Of a stretch of DNA of 64,000 bases, positions 8,801 through 17,824 are shown in pieces. Source of the stretch: Aestuariibaculum lutulentum. GTDB lineage: Bacteria > Bacteroidota > Bacteroidia > Flavobacteriales > Flavobacteriaceae. Position numbers and translations under genes: made by a program. Below the pieces are notes generated by a model. That model saw nothing but the letters and a program-made list of their open reading frames with translations, ran no database searches and was not told the DNA's origin. Positions within the stretch are counted from its first letter, which is position 1, and every line of letters starts with the position of its first letter. Location: positions 2,822,501 through 2,886,500 of the forward strand of contig NZ_CP136709.1 in assembly GCF_032926325.1 (NCBI RefSeq), in the 5' to 3' direction.

Positions 8801-9874
8801 ATGAAGAAAAAAGTCACATTAAAGCAAATAGCAAGAGAACTCGATGTTTCAGTATCAACGGTATCCAGAGCTTTGGCAGATAGCAAGGAAATAGGGGAAA
8901 ATACCAGACGACGTATACAGGCTTTTGCTAAATTTCTGAATTATAAGCCTAACAATATAGCCCTAAGTTTAAAAAATAAGAAGACAAAAACAATAGGGGT
9001 ATTAATTCCTGAAATTGTACATCACTTTTTTTCTACGGTTATTCGAGGTATCGAAATAGTAGCTAATGAACGTGGCTACAATGTTATTGTTGGTCTCTCC
9101 AACGAATCATTTAGTAAAGAGGTTTTAAATATGGAAATGCTGGCTAACGGAAGTATTGATGGTTTTGTATTATCCATTTCAAAAGAGACTTTGCTAAAAC
9201 AGGATTATCATCACTTTAATGAAACCATAAGTCAGGGGATACCCATTGTTATGTTCGACCGTGTCGTTAATGAGGTGGAATGTGATAAAGTAATTGTTGA
9301 CGATTTTAAAGGATCTGTTAAGGCTGTAAAAAAACTGGTAGCTAATGGTTGTAAACATATTGGTTTAATTACTACGATGGATTACGTAAGCGTTGGTAGA
9401 CTACGTACACAAGGGTATTTACGTGCTTTAGAAGAAAGTCAGGTGTATGCTGAACCTGATTTAATTCTAAAATTGGACGATATGGTGTCGTTAGAAGAAA
9501 ATCTCGATATTCTTGAAAATGAAATAGAACAGTTATTTAAAAAGAATCCGAAAATTGATGGTGTTTTTGCTGTGAATGAGTTATATGCTGTAACGGCCAT
9601 GAAAGTGGCTAAGAAATTAGGATTGGCTATTCCTGATGATTTACAAGTCATCGGATTTACTGATGGTGTTTTATCTAAACACGCTTCGCCAAGCCTAACT
9701 ATTGTAAGTCAACACGGACAAAAAATAGGAGAGAAAGCAGCCGATTTATTAATCGATCGTTTAGAAATGGAGGACGAGGATAATGACACAAATGTTAACG
9801 AAAACACTAGAGAACAGGCATTTGAAACCTATGTGATAGAGACCGAAATTATTGAAAGAGAATCGACTAAATAA
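8801..9874 (+). CDS. LacI-family transcriptional regulator of the starch locus
   Basis: The 357-residue protein has a LacI helix-turn-helix at about residues 5-24 (VTLKQIARELDVSVSTVSRA), a hinge helix near 50-60 (PNNIALSLKNKK) and a periplasmic-binding-protein-like sensor domain from residue 62 on. It is divergent from susC and has two LacI-type operators in the intervening 280 bp. It likely senses maltose or another starch-derived sugar and controls both arms of the locus. The plus-strand enzyme genes follow it after a 131-bp gap with its own promoter-like sequence. Role as regulator is firm; effector and sign of control are inferred. The C-terminal tail (about residues 325-357) is acidic and slightly long for the family. 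Confidence 0.92.
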   Translation: MKKKVTLKQIARELDVSVSTVSRALADSKEIGENTRRRIQAFAKFLNYKPNNIALSLKNKKTKTIGVLIPEIVHHFFSTVIRGIEIVANERGYNVIVGLSNESFSKEVLNMEMLANGSIDGFVLSISKETLLKQDYHHFNETISQGIPIVMFDRVVNEVECDKVIVDDFKGSVKAVKKLVANGCKHIGLITTMDYVSVGRLRTQGYLRALEESQVYAEPDLILKLDDMVSLEENLDILENEIEQLFKKNPKIDGVFAVNELYAVTAMKVAKKLGLAIPDDLQVIGFTDGVLSKHASPSLTIVSQHGQKIGEKAADLLIDRLEMEDEDNDTNVNENTREQAFETYVIETEIIERESTK

Positions 9875-9906
9875 AACTTTTTTAGGAATTTTAAAATTCT
9901 TTTCTA

Positions 9907-9914
9907 TATCTTTG
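9907..9914 (+). promoter_or_regulatory. Bacteroidota -7 promoter element before the sugar transporter gene
   Basis: TATCTTTG matches the Bacteroidota -7 consensus TAnnTTTG and lies 91 bp before the transporter start. No convincing -33 TTG is seen 19-21 bp upstream, which would suit an activator-dependent promoter. The predicted transcript starts near 9921. Confidence 0.5.
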
Positions 9915-9937
9915 ACGCAGAATCAAGACTTATATAT

Positions 9938-9949
9938 TCACTTCTCACA
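9938..9949 (+). repeat. 12-bp element TTCACTTCTCAC, copy 2 (transporter leader)
   Basis: This is identical to 8561-8572 in the susC leader. Here it runs in the direction of transcription, downstream of the -7 element. See the separate observation. Confidence 0.4.
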
Positions 9950-9957
9950 TGTAAGTT

Positions 9958-9980
9958 TTGATAAGTTTTATGCTTATCAA
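9958..9980 (+). promoter_or_regulatory. Leader hairpin before the sugar transporter gene
   Basis: TTGATAAG and CTTATCAA form a perfect 8-bp stem with a 7-nt loop, ending 25 bases before the transporter ATG. It could be an RNA hairpin in the leader or a DNA operator. There is no T-tract, so it is not a terminator. Confidence 0.45.
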
Positions 9981-10005
9981 TAGTATCAATTAAAATACTA
10001 TTTCG

Positions 10006-11361
10006 ATGGAAAAGCGTAAGTTAAGTTTTCTTCAAATCTGGAACATGAGTTTCGGATTTATGGGAATTCAAATGGGTTTCGCCCTGCAAAATGCCAATGC
10101 AAGCAGAATACTTCAAATTTTTGGAGCCGATGTACATCAGCTGTCCTGGTTTTGGATTATAGCACCTTTAATGGGCTTAATTGTTCAACCAATTGTTGGG
10201 TACTACAGCGATAAGACTTGGGGTAAATTTGGTAGAAGAAAACCGTTCTTCTTAGTTGGAGCTATTTTAGCTTCGATAGGATTGGTGTTAATGCCACAAG
10301 CCGATATTTTTACAGCCTTTTTACCTGCTATTTGGGTAGGTGCAGGATTCCTGATGGTTATGGATGCCTCTTTTAATATTGCTATGGAGCCGTTTAGAGC
10401 TTTAGTAGGTGATAATTTAAGAACAGATCAGCGTACCTTAGGATTCAGTGTGCAAACCGCTTTAATTGGTTTTGGCGCAGTTATTGGCTCCTGGTTACCG
10501 TACACGTTAACCAATTGGTTTGGCGTATCGAACGCTACGGTTGCAGGTGAAGTTCCGTTAAACTTAATTTTATCTTTTATTATTGGAGCCATTATTTTGG
10601 TGCTTTCTATTCTGGTTACCGTATTCACAACTAAAGAGTATTCACCAGAGGAATTAGCACAATTTCAGGATGATCAAGCTTCAAATTCAGAAGATGAAGA
10701 CACTTCAGAAAAAGCAGGCTTAAAAACCATTTTCGAAGATTTTAAAAACATGCCAGTTACCATGCGTCAGTTAAGCTGGGTACAGTTTTTCTCATGGTTT
10801 GGGTTATTTGGTATGTGGGTATTTGCAGTTCCAGCTATTGCTCAGCACCTCTACGGTTTACCAGTAAACGATAGTAGCAGTGCAACTTATCAAGATGCTG
10901 GCGACTGGGTAGGTATCCTTTTCGGCGTTTACAATCTCATTTCAGCCTTATATGCTTTTGCTTTACCGTTTATCGCTAAAAAAATAGGAAGAAAACGTAC
11001 GCATGCCTTATCCTTAATTATTGGAGGTATAGGACTGCTTTCGGTTTACGTCATGCCTGATAAAGACTGGCTTATTCTTTCTATGATTGGTGTTGGTATT
11101 GCCTGGGCTAGTATTCTGGCCATGCCTTATGCTATTTTGGCGGGGTCTATTTCACCTAAAAAAATGGGTGTCTATATGGGGATCTTCAACTTTTTCATCG
11201 TTATTCCGCAAATTATCAATGCCTTAATTGGAGGTCCGTTAGTTAAGTATGCTTACGGAGACCAGGCAATTATGGCACTCATGATAAGTGGGGTTAGTTT
11301 CTTAATTGCTGCTACGCTAGTATTTAAAGTTAAAGACGTCGACGACGTTATCCAATCTTAA
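10006..11361 (+). CDS. MFS sugar transporter, maltose/maltodextrin type (SLC45/GPH-like)
   Basis: The 451-residue inner-membrane protein has about 12 hydrophobic segments. The loop after helix 2 carries YYSDKTWGKFGRRKPF, the signature of the SLC45/MalT-like sugar carriers common in Bacteroidota maltose loci. An acidic cytoplasmic loop (about residues 212-240) separates the two halves. It probably imports maltose or short maltodextrins from the periplasm with protons or sodium. It is followed at 14 bp by pgmB and then the GH65 phosphorylase, which supports maltose as substrate. Transporter class is firm; substrate is by context. Confidence 0.88.
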   Translation: MEKRKLSFLQIWNMSFGFMGIQMGFALQNANASRILQIFGADVHQLSWFWIIAPLMGLIVQPIVGYYSDKTWGKFGRRKPFFLVGAILASIGLVLMPQADIFTAFLPAIWVGAGFLMVMDASFNIAMEPFRALVGDNLRTDQRTLGFSVQTALIGFGAVIGSWLPYTLTNWFGVSNATVAGEVPLNLILSFIIGAIILVLSILVTVFTTKEYSPEELAQFQDDQASNSEDEDTSEKAGLKTIFEDFKNMPVTMRQLSWVQFFSWFGLFGMWVFAVPAIAQHLYGLPVNDSSSATYQDAGDWVGILFGVYNLISALYAFALPFIAKKIGRKRTHALSLIIGGIGLLSVYVMPDKDWLILSMIGVGIAWASILAMPYAILAGSISPKKMGVYMGIFNFFIVIPQIINALIGGPLVKYAYGDQAIMALMISGVSFLIAATLVFKVKDVDDVIQS

Positions 11362-11375
11362 AAAAAATCATCGTA

Positions 11376-12032
11376 ATGAACGGTTTTATTTTTGACCTCG
11401 ATGGGGTCATTGTAGATACTGCAAAGTATCATTACCAGGCTTGGAAGCAATTAGCTAACAAAATTGGAATAGAGTTTTCGTTGGATAAAAACGAACAACT
11501 TAAAGGAGTGAGTAGAGTAGAGTCTTTAAAAAAGATCCTTCATTGGGGACAAAAAACTATTTCTGATGATGAATTTACAGCTTTAATGACTGAAAAAAAT
11601 GATCACTATTTGAGCTTTATTGAAACGATGCAGGAAGATGAAATCTTGCCAGATGTTTCAAAGGTTTTGAACTATTTATCTTCAAAAAATCAAAAAATAG
11701 CATTAGGCTCAGCCAGTAAAAATGCAGTTGGCATTCTAGAAAAAGTCAATTTAACTCAGTTTTTTGATGCTATTGTAGACGGTAATCAAGTTACTCATGC
11801 CAAGCCAGATCCGGAGGTGTTTTTAAATGCAGCAATACAAATGCATGTGCAACCCGAAGATTGTATTGTTTTTGAAGATGCTGTGGCCGGAATACAGGCA
11901 GCAAATGCTGCAAACATGGTAAGTATTGGTATTGGAGATGTCGATGTTTTACATGAGGCAGATTATGTGTTCAAAGATTTTACAGAGATGTCTTTAGACT
12001 TCTTAGACAAACTAATTAACCCTAAAAAATAA
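11376..12032 (+). CDS. pgmB: Beta-phosphoglucomutase
   Basis: The 218-residue protein belongs to the HAD superfamily. Motif 1 is FDLDGVIVDT with the two catalytic aspartates at residues 7 and 9. Motif 2 serine lies in ALGSASKN, and HAKPDPEVF and FEDAVAGIQAA supply the lysine and magnesium-binding acids. It interconverts beta-glucose-1-phosphate and glucose-6-phosphate in the cytoplasm. Position between the sugar carrier and the GH65 phosphorylase, which releases beta-glucose-1-phosphate, makes the assignment strong. Confidence 0.94.
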   Translation: MNGFIFDLDGVIVDTAKYHYQAWKQLANKIGIEFSLDKNEQLKGVSRVESLKKILHWGQKTISDDEFTALMTEKNDHYLSFIETMQEDEILPDVSKVLNYLSSKNQKIALGSASKNAVGILEKVNLTQFFDAIVDGNQVTHAKPDPEVFLNAAIQMHVQPEDCIVFEDAVAGIQAANAANMVSIGIGDVDVLHEADYVFKDFTEMSLDFLDKLINPKK

Positions 12033-12079
12033 ACTGTCTTTAGCTGAAAAAAATCAATTAAATACAGTACAAAATACAA

Positions 12080-14392
12080 ATGAATCAAGATTATATAAAA
12101 CCAGATCAATGGTCTATCATAGAAGAAGGCTTTGATGCGAGTCGTGTAAAATCCTCGGAAAGTCTGTTCAGTATCGGTAATGGTGCTATGGGGCAACGTG
12201 CTAATTTTGAAGAACAGTATTCAGGAGCTACATTTCAAGGGAGCTATATTGCCGGCGTATATTATCCAGACAAAACCCGTGTAGGCTGGTGGAAAAATGG
12301 TTACCCTGAATATTTTGCGAAAGTGTTAAATGCGCCAAATTGGATTGGTATTAACGTTAAGGTGAATGGTGAATCTTTAGATCTTTACAAAAGCAAAAGT
12401 GTTGAAGGTTTTTCTCGAGAATTGAATATGAAGGAAGGCTGGTTATCCAGAAGTTTTAAGGCAACACTTCAAAATGATGTTCAGGTTGCTGTTAAAACCA
12501 AACGCTTTTTAAGTCTGGATTTTGACGAACTTGGAGCTATTCGGTACGAAATTACCCCGTTAAATACCGATGCTTCAATTACATTCTCTCCGTATGTAGA
12601 CGCCGGAATTACCAACGAAGACACCAATTGGGATGATAAATTCTGGGATGTGTCTAGAGTATCTCATGAACATACTCAGGCATTTATTGAAGCGAAAACC
12701 ATGAAAACCGAATTCCATACCTGTACGTTTATGGAATCGCAGGTGTTTGTAAATGATGTTTTCGTTGACTTAAATCCACAAATGGAGACTACTTCAAATA
12801 GTATTTCATTCAGCTTTTCAAAAGACATTAGAGCAGGTGAAACCTTTAAAATTGAAAAATTCGGAGGTTATACGGTTGATAGTAATCATGAAAAATCTGC
12901 ATTAATATCTGCTTCTCAAAATGTATTGGCTAAAGCAAAAGATTTAGGCTTTTTAGGTTTGTTGGAAAGGCAAATGCAGGCCTGGGCGAACATCTGGGAT
13001 ATGGCCGATATTACCATTGAAGGCGATGTTAAAGCACAGCAAGGTATTCGTTTCAATATCTTCCAGTTAAATCAAACTTATCTTGGGAAAGATTCAAGAC
13101 TAAATATTGGTCCGAAAGGATTTACTGGTGAGAAATATGGCGGAAGCACGTATTGGGATACCGAAGCCTATTGCATTCCGTTTTACATGGCGACCAAAAA
13201 CCAAAGTGTTGCGCGAAGTCTGTTGGAATACCGTTACAATCATTTAGAGCGTGCTATTGAAAACGCAGGAAAACTTGGGTTTACAAATGGTGCTGCATTA
13301 TACCCAATGGTGACTATGAACGGAGAGGAATGCCATAATGAATGGGAAATTACCTTCGAGGAAATTCATCGAAATGGCGCCATAGCCTTTGCAATTTATA
13401 ATTACTACCGTTACACGAACGATTACAGCTATATTCCAAATAAGGGATTAGAAGTTTTAATAGGAATAGCTCGTTTTTGGCAGCAACGCGCCACTTTTTC
13501 AACCGACAAAAACAAGTATGTTATTCTTGGAGTTACCGGACCAAACGAGTACGAAAACAACGTGAATAACAACTGGTATACCAATTATTTAGCGCAATGG
13601 TGTATCAATTATGCGATTGAAAATATAGAGAAAGTTGAAGCGGAATATAGCTCAGATTATATCCGGATTATGAATAAAACCAAGCTGTCTACATCTGAAA
13701 TAGACGAGTGGCAGCAAGTTGCAGAACATATGTATTTTCCATATTCAGAAAAGCATCAGGTGTATTTACAGCAAGACGGATTTCTGGATAAGGATTTGGT
13801 TACAGTAGCCGATCTGGATAAGTCGCAACGTCCAATAAATCAGAAGTGGAGCTGGGATCGTATTTTACGTTCGCCATATATTAAACAAGCCGATGTGTTG
13901 CAGGGGTTCTACTTTTTTGAAGACCAGTTTTCTCAGAACGAATTAGAACGTCATTTCGATTTTTACGAACCGTTTACAGTTCACGAAAGTTCTTTATCTC
14001 CTTGTGTACATAGCATTCAGGCAGCTAAATTAGACCGTATGGAGCAGGCGTATACCTTCTATTTACGAACGTCTCGTTTAGATTTAGACGATTATAATAA
14101 AGAAGTTCACGAAGGTTTACATATCACTTCAATGGCTGGAACGTGGATGAGTATTGTTGAAGGTTTCGGCGGGATGCGAGTAAAAGATAATATGTTGTCG
14201 TTTACACCTAAAATACCAAAACAATGGAGCGGGTATTCCTTTAAAATCAATTTCAGAAATCAAATATTGAAGGTTCATGTTACTCAGCAGGAAACGATAT
14301 TTGAACTGGAAAGTGAAAAGGAATTGAAGATTTTGTTAAATAATGAATTACAGGTAATTACTCCTAATAATTATGAAAATGTCTCTGGCTAA
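12080..14392 (+). CDS. mapA: GH65 family disaccharide phosphorylase, probably maltose phosphorylase
   Basis: The 770-residue cytoplasmic enzyme has no signal peptide. It shows the GH65 layout: N-terminal beta-sandwich (about 1-270), linker helices and an (alpha/alpha)6 barrel (about 315-700). The likely general acid is E490 in TGPNEYENN, aligned from memory with E487 of Lactobacillus brevis maltose phosphorylase. The EWEITFEEIHRNG segment (421-433) and KQADVLQGFYFFE segment are typical substrate and phosphate regions. It splits maltose with phosphate into glucose and beta-glucose-1-phosphate, which pgmB then uses. GH65 also includes trehalose and kojibiose phosphorylases, so maltose rests on the starch-locus context. 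Confidence 0.88.
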   Translation: MNQDYIKPDQWSIIEEGFDASRVKSSESLFSIGNGAMGQRANFEEQYSGATFQGSYIAGVYYPDKTRVGWWKNGYPEYFAKVLNAPNWIGINVKVNGESLDLYKSKSVEGFSRELNMKEGWLSRSFKATLQNDVQVAVKTKRFLSLDFDELGAIRYEITPLNTDASITFSPYVDAGITNEDTNWDDKFWDVSRVSHEHTQAFIEAKTMKTEFHTCTFMESQVFVNDVFVDLNPQMETTSNSISFSFSKDIRAGETFKIEKFGGYTVDSNHEKSALISASQNVLAKAKDLGFLGLLERQMQAWANIWDMADITIEGDVKAQQGIRFNIFQLNQTYLGKDSRLNIGPKGFTGEKYGGSTYWDTEAYCIPFYMATKNQSVARSLLEYRYNHLERAIENAGKLGFTNGAALYPMVTMNGEECHNEWEITFEEIHRNGAIAFAIYNYYRYTNDYSYIPNKGLEVLIGIARFWQQRATFSTDKNKYVILGVTGPNEYENNVNNNWYTNYLAQWCINYAIENIEKVEAEYSSDYIRIMNKTKLSTSEIDEWQQVAEHMYFPYSEKHQVYLQQDGFLDKDLVTVADLDKSQRPINQKWSWDRILRSPYIKQADVLQGFYFFEDQFSQNELERHFDFYEPFTVHESSLSPCVHSIQAAKLDRMEQAYTFYLRTSRLDLDDYNKEVHEGLHITSMAGTWMSIVEGFGGMRVKDNMLSFTPKIPKQWSGYSFKINFRNQILKVHVTQQETIFELESEKELKILLNNELQVITPNNYENVSG

Positions 14393-16328
14393 TCTAAAAA
14401 TACATGGCATTTTAAAATTAGGTTTTGTTCTTTTTACAATAGCCTTAAATAGTGCCTGTAAAAATGATACAAAGGCAAAAGAAGTAGTATCTTATACCGA
14501 TGTTAAAATTTCAGAATACAAGGATTTGGAACGCATAGAACCTTTAAATTGGTGGGTAGGATTTAAAAATCAAGAGTTACAATTGTTGGTTAAAAGTCCT
14601 GGTATTTCCAAGGCGCAACCGGAAATTAATTACTCGGGAGTAACCATTACATCTGTAAATAAAGGCGAAAGTCCAAATTATTTGTTTATCGATTTGCTTA
14701 TTGATCATCAAACGAAACCGGGGAAATTTAATATTGAATTTAGGTTTGAAAATGGCGAGGTAAAAACACAAACTTATGAATTAAAACCAAGAATCAAGTC
14801 GGCGGACAATTATGTTGGTTTTAATAGTTCGGATGCGATTTATTTGATAACACCCGATCGCTTTTCAAACGGAAACCCTTCTAACGATATTAATGTAAAT
14901 CTGTTAGAAAGAGTGATTGACAGAACTAATGATTATGCGCGTCATGGTGGTGATATAAAAGGAATTACCAATCACTTGGATTATATTGAAGATCTAGGGT
15001 TTACAGCCATCTGGCCATGTCCGTTACTTACTAACGATATGCCTGAAAGTTCATATCATGGCTATGCTATGACCGATTTTTATGAAATCGACCCACGTTT
15101 TGGAACTTTAGAGGATTATCTGGAATTATCCGAAAAAGCACGAGAAAAAGGAATCAAACTTATCATGGATCAGGTGGCGAATCACTGTGGATCGGAGCAT
15201 TGGTGGATGAAAGATTTGCCGTTTTCAAATTGGGTAAATCAGCAGAAAACCTTTGAAAATAAAGAGCATCTAACAAATTCTAATCACAGACGTACAAGTA
15301 ATCAGGATCCTTATGCATCTGCGAAAGATAAGCAGGACATGAGTGATGGCTGGTTTGTACCTTCTATGCCTGACTTGAATCAGAAAAATCCGTTTATGGC
15401 CAAGTACATCATTCAGAATAGTATTTGGTGGATAGAAACTGCAGGATTAGGTGGTATTCGTCAGGATACTTATCCGTATTCCGATAAAGAGTTTATGAGT
15501 CGTTGGGCGGGAGCTATTATGAATGAATATCCTAATTTTTCCATTGTTGGAGAGGAGTGGAGTATTAATCCGTTAATTATTGGCTACTGGCAGGAAGGTG
15601 CGAATAATCGGGATGGTTACGATTCCAATTTAAAATCTCCAATGGATTTTGCCATGCAACGCCAGATTGTAAATGCTATGAATGAAGAGGAAGGTTGGGA
15701 TACCGGATTCATTAAAATGTATGAAGGACTGGCTAACGACTTTTATTATGCCTCACCAAAAGACATACTCATTTTTGCCGATAACCATGATATGAGCCGT
15801 ATTAGTACTCAGGTTTATGATGATGTCGATAAGATAAAAATGGTTTTAGGATATATTTTTATTATGCCAAGAATTCCTCAGTTTTACTATGGTACCGAAA
15901 TATTAATGAACGACACGGCTAAACCTGGCGACCACGGATTAATTCGAACTGATTTTCCTGGTGGTTGGGAAGGTGATTCAGTCAACGCGTTTACCGGAAA
16001 AGGATTGTCAAAAAAACAATTAGACATGCAGCAGTTCGTTAAAAAAATAGTGAAATACAGAAAGGGAAGTAAGGCCATTCATGAGGGGAAGACCATTCAT
16101 TTTGCTCCGGAAAATGGTATGTATGTCTTGTTTCGTGTTTTAAATGATGAGGTTGTTGTTGTTATTTTGAATAAAACATCTGAAATAAGTTTGTCAACTT
16201 CAAGGTTTGAAGAGCTTGGTTTAAAAGGAAAGAACATTAAAAATATAATTAGTGGTGATATAAGTGTTTGGGAAGATTCTATTACAATCAAACCTAATGG
16301 GGTCACTTTATTTTCAACTAAAAATTAA
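14373..16328 (+). CDS. GH13 lipoprotein, neopullulanase/cyclomaltodextrinase-like (SusA role)
   Basis: The 651-residue protein overlaps the GH65 gene by 20 bp. A lipoprotein signal ends at C29 (LNSAC). Residues 40-140 form an N-terminal beta-sandwich of the cyclomaltodextrinase type. The GH13 barrel then shows DQVANHCG, nucleophile D365 in GIRQDTY, acid/base E394 in VGEEW, and D473 in FADNHDMSRI. Such enzymes cut maltodextrins or pullulan in the periplasm of starch-degrading Bacteroidota. A second ATG two codons downstream is possible. Whether it faces the periplasm or the cell surface cannot be told; no acidic surface-export stretch follows the cysteine (KNDTKAK), which favours the periplasm. 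Confidence 0.9.
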   Translation: MKMSLANLKIHGILKLGFVLFTIALNSACKNDTKAKEVVSYTDVKISEYKDLERIEPLNWWVGFKNQELQLLVKSPGISKAQPEINYSGVTITSVNKGESPNYLFIDLLIDHQTKPGKFNIEFRFENGEVKTQTYELKPRIKSADNYVGFNSSDAIYLITPDRFSNGNPSNDINVNLLERVIDRTNDYARHGGDIKGITNHLDYIEDLGFTAIWPCPLLTNDMPESSYHGYAMTDFYEIDPRFGTLEDYLELSEKAREKGIKLIMDQVANHCGSEHWWMKDLPFSNWVNQQKTFENKEHLTNSNHRRTSNQDPYASAKDKQDMSDGWFVPSMPDLNQKNPFMAKYIIQNSIWWIETAGLGGIRQDTYPYSDKEFMSRWAGAIMNEYPNFSIVGEEWSINPLIIGYWQEGANNRDGYDSNLKSPMDFAMQRQIVNAMNEEEGWDTGFIKMYEGLANDFYYASPKDILIFADNHDMSRISTQVYDDVDKIKMVLGYIFIMPRIPQFYYGTEILMNDTAKPGDHGLIRTDFPGGWEGDSVNAFTGKGLSKKQLDMQQFVKKIVKYRKGSKAIHEGKTIHFAPENGMYVLFRVLNDEVVVVILNKTSEISLSTSRFEELGLKGKNIKNIISGDISVWEDSITIKPNGVTLFSTKN

Positions 16329-16350
16329 AACTAAAAAATAAGATATAATA

Positions 16351-17796
16351 ATGAAAAAACTAATGTTATTAATCCCAGCTTTAATCATCTTCATTTCGTG
16401 TAAAAACGAAAAGAAACAGGTTGTGCAGGAATCTGAAATATCTCAGGAAATAAAGGTAATTGAGCCTATTAATAATGCTGTTTTAGAATCTGCAGTTATT
16501 TACGAAGCCAATATTCGTCAGTATTCTAACGAAGGTTCGTTTAAGGCCTTTACTCAAGATATTCCGCAGTTAAAAGAATTAGGGGTGAAAATTATCTGGT
16601 TGATGCCCGTATTTCCAATTTCAGAAACTAATAGAAAAGCCACCGGAGGTGATTTTGCTTATAAAATTGAAGATGAGGCCGAACGCGATAAAATGTTAGG
16701 AAGCTATTATGCGGTTTCCGATTATACCAAGATAAATCCTGAATTCGGAACTATTGAAGATTTCAGAAATCTGGTTAAAACAGCTCACGATAATGGCATT
16801 TATGTCATCTTAGATTGGGTGCCAAATCACACAGGTTGGGATCATGAATGGATAAAAAATCACCCAGATTATTACACCCAAAACGATAAAGGTGAGATTA
16901 TAGATCCAATTAATCCCGATACCGGAGAATCGTGGGGTTGGGGAGACGTGGCCGATTTAAACTATGACAATCCTGAAATGCGTAAAGAAATGATTGCCGA
17001 TATGAGTTATTGGATTACCGAAGAAGGTGTAGATGGGTTCCGATGTGATGTGGCAAGCAATGTGCCAACCGATTTTTGGGCGCAGGCCATTCCTGAACTT
17101 CGAGCAAAGAAGGACATTTTTATGTTGGCCGAAGCCGGACAGCCGGAGTTGATGAAAGCTAATTTATTTGATATGGGCTATGGCTGGGAATTTCATCACA
17201 TTATGAATGAAGTCGCACAAAGTAAAATGAATGTAAACGATATAAAAACTTATATTGAGAAAAGCAAAACGGAATACGAATCGGATGATATTTTGATGAA
17301 CTTTGTTACCAATCACGATGAAAATTCATGGAATGGTACCGTAAAAGAGCGCTTAGGTGAAGCTTCTAATTTAATGACAGCTCTGACTTATGTGATGCCC
17401 GGCATGCCATTAATTTATTCAGGACAGGAATACGGTTTAGATTACCGATTAAAGTTTTTTGAAAAAGATTCTATCCCAAAAATAAAAGGTGCAACATGGA
17501 ATCTATTAAAGGAATTAGGTCAACTGAAAAGTACCAATCCAGCTTTAAATGGCGGGAAAACTTCCGCAGAATTAAAGGTTTTAGATGTTGAAAATCCAGA
17601 TGTTTTGATTTTGCAGCGATATAAAGAAAAAAACAAACTTGTTTTTATTGGTAATTTTTCAAAAGTTGAACTAGAGGTGGATTTACCTATCTCAGGGCAT
17701 TTTATCAACTTTAAAACCAATACGCCTGTAGAATTTAGTCAAGACAAAAAGTTAAGATTAGAACCTTGGGAATACAAAATTCTAATTAGCAAATAG
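16351..17796 (+). CDS. GH13 alpha-amylase family lipoprotein
   Basis: The 481-residue protein has a lipoprotein signal (cysteine 17, IFISC). The barrel starts directly (VIYEANIRQYS), with LDWVPNHTGWDHEW, nucleophile D233 in GFRCDVAS, acid/base E261 in LAEAGQP and D323 in VTNHDENSW. It lacks the N-terminal sandwich of the preceding GH13 protein, so the two probably have different product or chain-length preferences. It starts 22 bp after the previous stop, in the same operon. It likely produces maltose and glucose from maltodextrins in the periplasm. Confidence 0.9.
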   Translation: MKKLMLLIPALIIFISCKNEKKQVVQESEISQEIKVIEPINNAVLESAVIYEANIRQYSNEGSFKAFTQDIPQLKELGVKIIWLMPVFPISETNRKATGGDFAYKIEDEAERDKMLGSYYAVSDYTKINPEFGTIEDFRNLVKTAHDNGIYVILDWVPNHTGWDHEWIKNHPDYYTQNDKGEIIDPINPDTGESWGWGDVADLNYDNPEMRKEMIADMSYWITEEGVDGFRCDVASNVPTDFWAQAIPELRAKKDIFMLAEAGQPELMKANLFDMGYGWEFHHIMNEVAQSKMNVNDIKTYIEKSKTEYESDDILMNFVTNHDENSWNGTVKERLGEASNLMTALTYVMPGMPLIYSGQEYGLDYRLKFFEKDSIPKIKGATWNLLKELGQLKSTNPALNGGKTSAELKVLDVENPDVLILQRYKEKNKLVFIGNFSKVELEVDLPISGHFINFKTNTPVEFSQDKKLRLEPWEYKILISK

Positions 17797-17824
17797 CAGA
17801 ATAAACTAACTAAATAAAATAAGC

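Noticed and set aside
9886..9899. GAATTTTAAAATTC palindrome after the LacI gene as a terminator
   Set aside because: It is a pure AT palindrome with no loop and overlaps the likely promoter region of the transporter; too weak to call.
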